Positions 15,665-23,510 of a DNA stretch of 64,000 nucleotides are shown here, piece after piece. The first letter of the stretch is position 1; each line of letters starts with the position of its first letter. A model generated the notes under the pieces. That model was given only the letters and a program-made list of their open reading frames with translations, made no database searches and was not told the origin of the DNA. The translations under genes and the position numbers were made by a program. This DNA comes from Sphingomonas hengshuiensis (GTDB lineage: Bacteria; Pseudomonadota; Alphaproteobacteria; Sphingomonadales; Sphingomonadaceae), in the NCBI GenBank assembly GCA_003240755.1, contig QFNF01000010.1, forward strand, positions 62,001 through 126,000, written 5' to 3'.

Positions 15665-16360
15665 ATGACCGATACGAAAGACCCCCGCCTCGACGACGAA
15701 CGCCGGCTGGCCGAATTCCGCCGCGTCGCCGCCGAAATCGCCGCCGACGCGCCGACCTTGGCCAAGATCGCGATCAACGGGCTGATCCGCGACCACAACC
15801 CCTTGTTCGAAGGTTCCTCCAAATCGGCGGGACGCGCCGGTCGCCAGTCGGGCAACGTCTCCGAACTGACCGCCATCGCCGCACTGAAGCCCGGCGGGGC
15901 GGACCGGCTGCGCCGCATCTTCGACCTGACCGGCGGCAATTTCGACGGTGCGCAGAAGGTGTCGACGCTGCACGACATGCGCTTCGTCTTTTTCGACGAC
16001 GACACGCGCATCCTGTTCGCCACGACCTATGACGGCGACTGGGACACCTATATCAACGACTTCGCCACCAAGATCCCGGACCTGATGGACCTGCTGTTCG
16101 CCAATATCGAGGGCTGGCCGGGGATCGCCGCGCCCGAGGTGAAGGACTTCATCGCCGGGCTGCAGATCGACGCCGCCGGCTGGTTCGTCGCCAACCCGCA
16201 GGTGACGGTGGTCGATGTGCGCCGCCTGCAGCGGATGGAGCAGGCGCTGGACGCGTTCCTCGACACCATGGCGGGCAATGCCGATGCCGATCCGGCGACG
16301 CGCGCGGCGCTCGGGACGCTGTCGGAACAGGTGTCGGTACCGCATGGAGTAGATTACTGA
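15665..16360 (+). CDS. Unknown protein between catalase-like and DyP genes
   Basis: A 231-residue protein with no recognised domain and no signal peptide. It is Asp-rich. The middle is the most structured-looking part: STLHDMRFVFFDDDTRILFA, then TTYDGDWDTYINDFATKIPDL, then FIAGLQIDAAGWFVANPQ. A clear AAGGAGA ribosome site precedes the ATG. It is 26 bp downstream of the catalase-like gene and its stop overlaps the DyP start by one base (TGATG), so it is translationally coupled to DyP and probably acts with it. A role as a partner or substrate-handling protein is inference. Confidence 0.85.
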   Translation: MTDTKDPRLDDERRLAEFRRVAAEIAADAPTLAKIAINGLIRDHNPLFEGSSKSAGRAGRQSGNVSELTAIAALKPGGADRLRRIFDLTGGNFDGAQKVSTLHDMRFVFFDDDTRILFATTYDGDWDTYINDFATKIPDLMDLLFANIEGWPGIAAPEVKDFIAGLQIDAAGWFVANPQVTVVDVRRLQRMEQALDAFLDTMAGNADADPATRAALGTLSEQVSVPHGVDY

Positions 16361-17733
16361 TGGGTATCCTCCAGCACCTGAAGGACAGGTTCCGTCCCGA
16401 TCGCGTAACGCTGCAACTGGATGACATCCAGGCGCTGATCCTGCGCGCGCGGCCCGAGCCCTATGTCGGCCTCCATGCCATGCTGCGCGTCGACGAGGCC
16501 GAAGGCGGTCGCGACCTGTTGCGGCGGCTCGCCCCGCACATCCCGGCGGCGGCGGACTGGACCGAGGATCTGACCGCGTGGACCGGCGTCGCGATCAGCC
16601 ATGCGGGGCTGAAGGCGCTGGACGTGCCCGACAGCTCGCTCGCCAGCTTTCCGCTGCCGTTCCGCCAGGGCATGGCGGCACGCGCCGAACAGTTGCGCGA
16701 CACCGGCGAGAATGCGCCCGACCAGTGGGAGGCGGCGTATCGCGACGGCCATTGCCATATCGCGGTGACGATCTATGCGGTCGACGACGAACGGCTGGAC
16801 GAGGCGGTCCGGCTGGCGATGGCGGAACTCGACGCATCGCATGGCGTCACCCTGATCGGCACGCACAGCTTCGGCGCGGATGAGGATGCCGAGAATCCGT
16901 TCGGCTTCCGCGATTCGATCTCGCAGCCGACGGTGGCGGGGGCAGGCGTCGATCCGCAGCCGGGGCAGGAACGCGCGATCGCGCCGGGCGAATTCATCCT
17001 CGGCGAAGACAGCGAAACGGGTGCCCCCCTCGCCATGCCGCAGCCCGACGCGCTCGGGCGCAACGGCTCGTACGTCGTGCTGCGCAAATATGACAGCCGG
17101 GTGGGCGCGTTTAACGATTTCGTCCGCGCCCATGCGCAGGACGAGGCGGCACAGGACCTGCTGGCGGCGAAGATGTTCGGGCGCTGGCGATCGGGTGCGC
17201 CGTTGCCGCTGTCGCCTGACGGCGACGACGCGGCGCTGGGCGCCGATCCCGATCGGCGCAACGACTTCGACTTCGCGGGCGACCATGCCGGGCTGGTCTG
17301 TCCGCACGGCGCGCACATGCGGCGGATGAACCCGCGCGGCGACCGGCTGACGATCCTGACCGACGAGAACATCCATCGCATCATCCGGCGCTCGTCGACC
17401 TTCGGCCCGAAATGGTCGCGCGACGTGACGGCGGCGGACGACGGCGAGGACGATCGCGGCATCTTCTTCATCTTCATCTCGGCGCGGGCCTATGACACCA
17501 TCGAGTTCCTGCAGCAGGAATGGGTCAACCGCGGCAACTTCATGGATCTGGGCGAGGAACGCGACCCGATCGTCGGGCTGCATGCGGAACCGGGGCAGTT
17601 CACCATTCCCGCCGATCCGGCACGACGGCGCATCGATGGCGTGACCACCTTCAACCGCCTGCGCGGGGGCGAATACATGTTCATGCCGTCGCTCACCGCG
17701 CTGCGCTGGATCGCCGCCGGGACATGGGGGTGA
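16360..17733 (+). CDS. DyP-type heme peroxidase
   Basis: A 457-residue dye-decolorizing peroxidase. Catalytic Asp185 lies in the signature GFRDSISQP, and the proximal heme-ligand region CPHGAHMRRMNPRGD follows at 314-328 (His319 is the likely ligand). The C-terminal ferredoxin-like half contains IFFIFISARAYDTIEFLQQE. There is no Tat leader, so it appears cytoplasmic, and the length suits the larger DyP classes. It uses peroxide to oxidise bulky substrates; the natural substrate is unknown. It is the third gene of the operon under the divergent TetR regulator, coupled by TGATG to the gene before it. Confidence 0.9.
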   Translation: MGILQHLKDRFRPDRVTLQLDDIQALILRARPEPYVGLHAMLRVDEAEGGRDLLRRLAPHIPAAADWTEDLTAWTGVAISHAGLKALDVPDSSLASFPLPFRQGMAARAEQLRDTGENAPDQWEAAYRDGHCHIAVTIYAVDDERLDEAVRLAMAELDASHGVTLIGTHSFGADEDAENPFGFRDSISQPTVAGAGVDPQPGQERAIAPGEFILGEDSETGAPLAMPQPDALGRNGSYVVLRKYDSRVGAFNDFVRAHAQDEAAQDLLAAKMFGRWRSGAPLPLSPDGDDAALGADPDRRNDFDFAGDHAGLVCPHGAHMRRMNPRGDRLTILTDENIHRIIRRSSTFGPKWSRDVTAADDGEDDRGIFFIFISARAYDTIEFLQQEWVNRGNFMDLGEERDPIVGLHAEPGQFTIPADPARRRIDGVTTFNRLRGGEYMFMPSLTALRWIAAGTWG

Positions 17734-17912
17734 CGGGGCAGCCGGTGCGGTGAATGGCGGCGATCCGGTCGATCGTCGGAAACGGCATGAGGGCGAAGGG
17801 CCGGCGTGCACCGCGTTCCCGGTGCGCGATCATGTCGATTGATCGCCGCCGATACTTGGATACATGTCGATGGCGATGCGGGCCGGATGCCCGGTTTGGC
17901 GAAGGGCGGCGA

Positions 17913-19268
17913 ATGCGTATCGGTGCTGCTATGCTGTTGGGACTGGTCGCTTCTCCGCTCGCGGCGCAGACGGCGCCGGTCGCCTTGACCTTCGACGGCG
18001 CGCAGAGCCAACTGCTCGATCGGTCCGATGCGATCGCCGCATCGGACGCCAACATGCGCAGCAAGGAGGCGCAGGAAGGGGCGACGAGGACGTTGCGTCG
18101 GCCGGACGTGGACGTCGAGGCGCAACTGCTGGAGTATCAGAAGACGCTCTATCTCCCGCTCGGGTCATTGGCTCCCGTGGCGCAGGAGTTCGGGATAGCG
18201 GACCCGCTGCGCTTCCAGCAGCGCCGGAGCAGCACGCGCCCGATCATCTCGGCGACCCTGCCGATCTACGCCGGCGGCCAGATATCCGGAACGCAGGCCG
18301 GTGCCAGGGCGCAGGTCGCCCAGGCCCGCGCCGATCGCGATATCGCCGCCAACGAGCAGATCGTCCAGCTTGTCCGGGCCTATTTCGGGCAGCAGTTGGC
18401 GGAGCGGGCGCTGGGCGTCCGGCGGGACGTGCTGACGGGGCTCGACCGCCACGTCGAGGACGCCGTGAAGCTGGAGCGAGAACGCTTCATCAGTCACGCC
18501 CAGCGGTTGCAGGCGGAGGTGGCGCGCGACGACGCGCGGGCGGAATATGAAAAGGCGATCGGCGATCTCTCCACCGCCAATGCGGCGCTGGCCGGGCTGC
18601 TGCGCGAACCGGAAGGCGTCCGGCCCACCACGCCGCTGTTCGTGATCTCCCGCCCGCTGCCGCCGATCGAGACGTTCCGGGCGGCGGCGTTCGCATCGCA
18701 CCCGCAGATCGCGCGGCTCGAGGCGCTCGAAGGGCAGGCGAAGGCCGGCGTCACGCTCCAGCAGGCGAAGCAGCGCCCGACCGTTTACGGCTTCACCCAG
18801 TATAACTTCGATCGGCGCAACACCCTGCTGACCGATCCCGACTGGGCGGTCGGTCTGGGCGTTCGATACAAGCTGTTCTCGGGGCTGGGGCGACGGCAGT
18901 CGGTGGACGCCGCTCGCGCCACGGAGGAACAGGCGCGCGCCGGTATCCGCGAGGGGCGCACCCAGATCGGCATCGGTGTCGCGAAGGCGTGGAACGATGT
19001 CGAGACGGCGCGCCGGCGCTACCTCCTGCTCGACAGCGCGATCGCTTCCTCGACCGAGAACCTGCGCCTGCAAACCCTGTCCTATCGCGAGCAGCAGGCG
19101 ACCTCGCTCGACGTTGTCGACGCGCAGCTTGGCCTTGGTCGCGCCCGTATCCAGCGGGCGCAGGCGGCGAACGACTATATCCAGGCGCTGGCCCAACTAC
19201 TGAACGTGAGCGGGATGATCGACGAGATGCCGCGCTACGTCGCCGAGGCCGACAAGGTGATCCCATGA
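17913..19268 (+). CDS. TolC-family outer-membrane efflux protein
   Basis: A 451-residue outer-membrane channel of the TolC superfamily, giving a duct for a tripartite exporter. The signal peptide is residues 1-20 (GLVASPLAAQ). The two-repeat helical architecture is evident: long Ala/Gln/Arg helices such as GARAQVAQARADRDIAANEQ and EEQARAGIREGRTQIGIGVA alternate with strand segments (RPTVYGFTQYNFDRRN). It is not a lipoprotein, as there is no lipobox. The ATG at 17913 was chosen because it gives the signal peptide; the longer upstream frame does not. It overlaps the next gene by ATGA and heads a four-gene export operon. Confidence 0.9.
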   Translation: MRIGAAMLLGLVASPLAAQTAPVALTFDGAQSQLLDRSDAIAASDANMRSKEAQEGATRTLRRPDVDVEAQLLEYQKTLYLPLGSLAPVAQEFGIADPLRFQQRRSSTRPIISATLPIYAGGQISGTQAGARAQVAQARADRDIAANEQIVQLVRAYFGQQLAERALGVRRDVLTGLDRHVEDAVKLERERFISHAQRLQAEVARDDARAEYEKAIGDLSTANAALAGLLREPEGVRPTTPLFVISRPLPPIETFRAAAFASHPQIARLEALEGQAKAGVTLQQAKQRPTVYGFTQYNFDRRNTLLTDPDWAVGLGVRYKLFSGLGRRQSVDAARATEEQARAGIREGRTQIGIGVAKAWNDVETARRRYLLLDSAIASSTENLRLQTLSYREQQATSLDVVDAQLGLGRARIQRAQAANDYIQALAQLLNVSGMIDEMPRYVAEADKVIP

Positions 19269-20308
19269 CCGATACGAGCGATCCCGCACCGGTGGCTGAT
19301 ACCGCTTCGCAAGCCGGCGGGGCCGGGCCCCCGCGCCGTCGATGGCTGTGGCCGCTCGCGGTCGTCGTGCTTGCCGCGCTGCTCGGCCTCGGGCTGTGGC
19401 TGAGCTACAGGCCGGCAAGGGGGCAGATCCAGGGAATGGTCGACGCGCGGGAGATGCGCGTCACCAGCAAGGTGACGGGCCGCATCGCCGCCTTCCACGT
19501 CGAGGAGGGGCAGGCCGTGCGCGCCGGGCAGCTCCTCTACACGATCGAAAGCCCCGAGGTCGCCGCGAAGCAGGAGCAGGCGAGCGGTGCGCTGGCAGCG
19601 GCGGAAGCGACCGAGGACAAGGCGCAGGCGGGTGCCCGCCCCGAGGACATCCGGGCGGCGGAGGCGCAGTGGCGCCGGGCGCAGGCCGCCGCCGACCTTG
19701 CGCGCACGACCAGCGAGCGCACGCAGCGCCTGTTCCGCGAGGGCGTCGTCGCCGGACAGAAGGCGGACGAGGCGCGGACCAACGCCATCGCATCGACCGA
19801 GGCGGCGCGGGCGGCCCGGGCGCAGTATGACCAGGCGCTGGCCGGCGCGCGGCCACAGGACAGGGCCGCCGCCGGCGGGCAGGTCCGGCAGGCGCGCGGC
19901 GCGGTGGCGGAGGTGCAGGCGGCACAGGCCGAGACGCGCGTCGTCGCGCCATCATCGGGCGAGATCGGCAAGCGGCTGGCACAGCCGGGCGAACTGGTGC
20001 CGCAGGGCTTTCCCGTCTTCATGCTGACCGACATTGCCAACGCCTGGGTGATGTTGACGGTGCGCGAGGATCAGTTGAGCGGACTGGCGCGCGGCAGCGG
20101 CATCATCGGGACGGTGCCGGCGCTCGGCGGCACGCGCGTGCGTTTCCGCGTGGCCTATCTCGCGCCGGCGGGTGACTTCGCGACGTGGCGCGCGACGCGG
20201 CAGTCGAGCGGTTTCGACGTCAAGAGCTTCGAGGTCCGCGCGGTGCCGGCGGCGGCGGTTCCGGGCTTGCGTCCCGGCATGACGGTCCTGTTCGACTGGC
20301 CACAGTGA
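19265..20308 (+). CDS. HlyD-family periplasmic adaptor
   Basis: A 347-residue membrane-fusion protein that bridges an inner-membrane exporter to the TolC channel. A Pro/Arg-rich cytoplasmic start precedes one membrane anchor (LWPLAVVVLAALLGLGLWLSY, residues 27-47). Then come the barrel-sandwich start (VTSKVTGRIAAFHVEEGQAV near 63), a long Ala/Gln coiled-coil hairpin (residues 95-215) and the returning lipoyl half (VVAPSSGEIGKRLAQPGELV). It is coupled to the TolC gene before it (ATGA) and to the permease after it (TGATG). The layout resembles YhiI/EmrA-type adaptors. Confidence 0.92.
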   Translation: MTDTSDPAPVADTASQAGGAGPPRRRWLWPLAVVVLAALLGLGLWLSYRPARGQIQGMVDAREMRVTSKVTGRIAAFHVEEGQAVRAGQLLYTIESPEVAAKQEQASGALAAAEATEDKAQAGARPEDIRAAEAQWRRAQAAADLARTTSERTQRLFREGVVAGQKADEARTNAIASTEAARAARAQYDQALAGARPQDRAAAGGQVRQARGAVAEVQAAQAETRVVAPSSGEIGKRLAQPGELVPQGFPVFMLTDIANAWVMLTVREDQLSGLARGSGIIGTVPALGGTRVRFRVAYLAPAGDFATWRATRQSSGFDVKSFEVRAVPAAAVPGLRPGMTVLFDWPQ

Positions 20309-21474
20309 TGCCGGCCGCGCTCCGCGACGGGTGGCGGCGGGAGTGGCGTTTCCTGCGCGCCAGCTTCTGGGATCTGTCGCTGGTAAGCTGGATTCCGCTG
20401 CTGCTGCTGGCGGTGGTGGCCGTCCAGATGGCGGCGGGGGTGATGCGCGACCTGCCGGTCGTCGTCGTCGATCGGGATGGCGGCGGCATCGCGCGCGATC
20501 TGGTGCGTCGGCTGGATGCCGCGCCGGGGATCGAGGTCGTCGAACGCGCGGCGGACATGTCCGCGGCCGAACAGGCGGTGCGCTCGCGCCGCGCCTATGC
20601 CGTGGTGCTGATCGATGCCGCCACGACGCGCACCGTGCTGCGTGGCGGCACGGCGCCGGTCGTCGTCTTCTACAACGCAAGCTATTCGACCGCCTCGGGC
20701 GCCGCGCTGCGCGAGATCGGCGCCGTCTTCCAGGCGCAGGCCGCCGATCTCGCCCGGACACAGAGCGCCGCGATCCTCGGTCCGGCGACGGTGCGCGCGG
20801 CGCCGATCGCGGTCCGGTCGACGGTGCTGTTCAACCCGCAGGGCAGCTATGAGCTGCAGCTCGTCGCGCTGGTGCATCCGGCGCTGCTGCACCTGATCTT
20901 CATGGTCGCGATCACCGGCGCGCTCGGCCGCGAGCTGCGCGACGGGACGATCGGCGCGTGGCTGGGCGGACTCGACCGGCGCGAGGCGGCGCTTGCCGTC
21001 TGTGGCAAGCTGCTGCCCTACTTCATCATCTTCATGGGCTGGGCGACCGTTGCGACCGTCTATCTGGCGGGGCTGCGCGGGTGGCCGGTCGTAGGGAGCG
21101 TCGCGCTGCTCATGGCGGGCTATGCCGCCATGTACCTCGCCTATGTCGGCGTGGCGCTGCTCTTCCTCGGCCTGACGCTGACGATGAGCACCGCATTGTC
21201 GCTTGCGGGGCTGTATGCAGGCGCCTCCTTCGCGTTCGCCGGGGCGATCTTCCCGATCGAATCCGCGTCGGCGTTCGCGCGCCTGTGGAGCGCGATCCTT
21301 CCCTACAGTGCCTTCGCCAGGCTGCTGGCCGAACAATGGATCATGGGATCGGGCGCGCGCGGCGCGCTGTGGCAGATCGCGGTGATGCTGCTGTTCCTGA
21401 TCGTCGGCGTCGTCATCGGCCTGCCGCGCTATCTCGCGGCGGCGGGACATCCCGGAACATGGGGGCGACGATGA
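20308..21474 (+). CDS. ABC-2 type permease (first of pair)
   Basis: A 388-residue inner-membrane permease of the ABC-2 exporter type (YhhJ-like). One membrane segment lies near the N-terminus (LVSWIPLLLLAVVAVQMAAG). A periplasmic domain of about 140 residues follows (LPVVVVDRDGGGIARDLVRR through QGSYELQLVALVHPAL), and then five segments in the C-terminal half. There is no Walker A or ABC signature: it carries no ATPase. It starts at the base shared with the adaptor stop (TGATG) and ends in an ATGA overlap with the second permease. Its drug, lipid or polymer substrate is unknown. Confidence 0.9.
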   Translation: MPAALRDGWRREWRFLRASFWDLSLVSWIPLLLLAVVAVQMAAGVMRDLPVVVVDRDGGGIARDLVRRLDAAPGIEVVERAADMSAAEQAVRSRRAYAVVLIDAATTRTVLRGGTAPVVVFYNASYSTASGAALREIGAVFQAQAADLARTQSAAILGPATVRAAPIAVRSTVLFNPQGSYELQLVALVHPALLHLIFMVAITGALGRELRDGTIGAWLGGLDRREAALAVCGKLLPYFIIFMGWATVATVYLAGLRGWPVVGSVALLMAGYAAMYLAYVGVALLFLGLTLTMSTALSLAGLYAGASFAFAGAIFPIESASAFARLWSAILPYSAFARLLAEQWIMGSGARGALWQIAVMLLFLIVGVVIGLPRYLAAAGHPGTWGRR

Positions 21475-22595
21475 CCGGGCGGGCGTTCGCCGGCACCTTT
21501 CGCGCGATCTTCACCGATCGCGCGGCGCTGCTCATGCTGGTCGGCTCGGCGATCCTGTACTCCTTCTTCTACCCGACCGCCTATTCGGGCGAGGTGCCGA
21601 CGCGTCTGCCGGTCGTCGCCGTCGATCTCGACCGGACGGGTTCCAGCCGCGCGCTGGTGGCGAAGCTGCCCGCGCTGCAGCAGGCGGACCTTGTCGGCCG
21701 CCTGTCCTCGCCGCAGGAGGCGCTGGAGTGGATCAGGGCGCGCCGGGCGAGCGCCGCGATCGTCATTCCCGCCGGCTATGAGCGGACGATCCTGCGCGGC
21801 GGGCAGGGCACGATCGCCCTGTACGGCAACGGCGCCTACCTCCTGCGCAGCAGCACCGCGCTCACCGGGATCGGCGCGGCGATCGGCGCGGCGGGCCGGG
21901 AGGCGGCGACCGATCAGGCGATGGCGACCGGCGCACCCGCCGCGCCGCCGCTCGCGCTCGTCCAGCGCCCGCTGTTCAACACCCGCGAAGGCTATGGCAG
22001 CACGGTGTTCCCCGGCGTCGCCTTCCTCATCATCCAGCAGACGCTGCTGATGGGCCTCGCCCTGCTCGCCGGCACGATCCGCGAGCGCCACGGGCGTCGT
22101 CGCTTCGCGCCCGGCGAGTTGCTGGGGATCGCCGCCGCCTTCTTCGTCATCGGCTGCTGCGAGGTCGCCTATTTCACCGGCTTCGTGTTCTGGTTCCAGG
22201 ATTATCCGCGTGCACAGGCGCACCCGCTGACGCTGCTGGTCGCCGCCGCATCGTTCGTGTCGGCACTCGTCGCCGGATCGATGCTCCTCGCCAGCTTCTT
22301 CCGGACCCGCGAACGGCCGATCCAGTTGTGGGTCGTCACCTCGCTGCCCGTGTTCTTCCTGTCGGGCCTGTCGTGGCCGGTCGAGGCGACGCCGGGATGG
22401 CTGGCGGTGCTGGCCCGCATCCTGCCGACCACTCCGGGCATCCACCTGATGGTCGGCGTCAATCAGATGGGCGCGTCGCTGCGCGACCAGGCGCCGGAGG
22501 TCGCGAACCTGCTGATACAGACCGCCGTCTATGGCACGCTGGCGTTCATGCGGTGGCGTCGCGTCCCTGATCGGACGTCGTCGGATCGCCCCTGA
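21471..22595 (+). CDS. ABC-2 type permease (second of pair)
   Basis: A 374-residue paralogue of the permease before it. It has the same plan: a membrane segment near the start (LLMLVGSAILYSFFYPTAYS), a periplasmic domain (LPVVAVDLDRTGSSRALVAK through RPLFNTREGYGSTVFPGVAF) and five C-terminal segments including LWVVTSLPVFFLSGLSWPVE. It is the last gene of the TolC-HlyD-permease-permease operon. The two permeases probably form a heterodimer that needs an ATPase, yet none is encoded in the operon or elsewhere in this window. The ATG at 21471 (ATGA overlap) was preferred over one 12 bp upstream. Confidence 0.9.
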   Translation: MTGRAFAGTFRAIFTDRAALLMLVGSAILYSFFYPTAYSGEVPTRLPVVAVDLDRTGSSRALVAKLPALQQADLVGRLSSPQEALEWIRARRASAAIVIPAGYERTILRGGQGTIALYGNGAYLLRSSTALTGIGAAIGAAGREAATDQAMATGAPAAPPLALVQRPLFNTREGYGSTVFPGVAFLIIQQTLLMGLALLAGTIRERHGRRRFAPGELLGIAAAFFVIGCCEVAYFTGFVFWFQDYPRAQAHPLTLLVAAASFVSALVAGSMLLASFFRTRERPIQLWVVTSLPVFFLSGLSWPVEATPGWLAVLARILPTTPGIHLMVGVNQMGASLRDQAPEVANLLIQTAVYGTLAFMRWRRVPDRTSSDRP

Positions 22596-22637
22596 TGCCA
22601 CGATCATCCGGATGACGCCTTTTCCTTCGACAAGGGC

Positions 22638-23510
22638 TCAGCCGTGCCGCCCCGCCGCGCGCAGTCGTTCGATACAGCGCGCCGCCAGATCCCGACCGAC
22701 CTGCATGACCGCGTCGTTGGTCGTATCGAGATTGGCGAAGAAGGCCTGCGCCAGCCCCGGATCCCGTGCCGTCAGGCGCGCGCGATAGTCGATCGCCTGA
22801 CCGCGTTCGCGCTCGGGCATGGCGTCCGTCCACAGCGCCTGAAGCTGCGCGATGGCGCGATCCTCCTCGGCCTGCGGCCATTCCGGCCGGCGGGACTGGG
22901 CACGCAGATGGCGCATCGCGCCGAGCATGGCGGTCAGCGTCGATCGCCCTGCGCCCCCCGACCAGGCGAGCGCCTCCGCGACGTCGAGCGCCGCGCGTCG
23001 TTCGCGGTCATCGCCGGGATCGACGGCCAGGATCGCCGCACGGGCCGCACGCCATTCCACGCCGGGACGTGGCGCGCCATCGGCGTCGGCGCGATGCAGC
23101 GCGGCCAGCATCGCCATTTCGCCCGGGCACAGCCGCCGCAGGTCGGGATCGTCCAGCATGTCGAGCATCAGCAGCGTCGGTATCGGGGCAAGGTCGGCCC
23201 CCGGTCGCACCACCGCCACCCAGTCGGTGACGAACGCCGCCGGATCGAATCCGGCGCCCCCGGTATCCGCCAGCGGATCGAGCAGCGCGGCCAGCGCCAG
23301 CGGATAGCCGAAGGCGGCGGCATAGGTCGCCGGATCCGTCCCGGCGATCGACACGCCCAGCGCGGTGCCGGCATCGCCGTCCCAACGCGTCGCGCCCCAC
23401 AATAATGTCCCGGCCAGGCGATGGCGGGCGAGCCGGTCGAGCAACGCCGTCTTGACGGCCGCATCGCCGCCAAAGGCTCCTGCCAGCCCGGTCATAGCCC
23501 CCCCGATCAT
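22638..23510 (-). CDS. Unrecognised 290-residue protein coupled to a truncated receptor gene
   Basis: I do not recognise this protein. It has no signal peptide or membrane segment; it is rich in Ala, Asp and Arg and mostly helical in appearance, with Trp-containing motifs (LLWGATRWDGDAG near residue 36, FVTDWVAVVRPGADL near 95, LQALWTDAMPERERGQAIDY near 230). There is no Cys-x-x-Cys terminus as in FhuF reductases. The ATG at 23510 was chosen because it overlaps the receptor stop as ATGA, with GAGG upstream; GTG at 23516 and ATG at 23495 are alternatives. Coupling to a receptor gene hints at a role in uptake of the same ligand, but the junction may result from a deletion. It converges on the ABC operon. 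Confidence 0.75.
   Translation of the reverse strand: MIGGAMTGLAGAFGGDAAVKTALLDRLARHRLAGTLLWGATRWDGDAGTALGVSIAGTDPATYAAAFGYPLALAALLDPLADTGGAGFDPAAFVTDWVAVVRPGADLAPIPTLLMLDMLDDPDLRRLCPGEMAMLAALHRADADGAPRPGVEWRAARAAILAVDPGDDRERRAALDVAEALAWSGGAGRSTLTAMLGAMRHLRAQSRRPEWPQAEEDRAIAQLQALWTDAMPERERGQAIDYRARLTARDPGLAQAFFANLDTTNDAVMQVGRDLAARCIERLRAAGRHG

Noticed and set aside
20155..21450. Minus-strand frame across the first ABC permease
   Set aside because: Its His/Arg/Asp-rich composition has no domain, and the plus strand encodes a clear permease with coupled neighbours.
22638..23510. Possible FhuF-type ferric reductase
   Set aside because: FhuF proteins end in a Cys-rich iron-sulfur motif, which is absent here; only proximity to a receptor suggested it.
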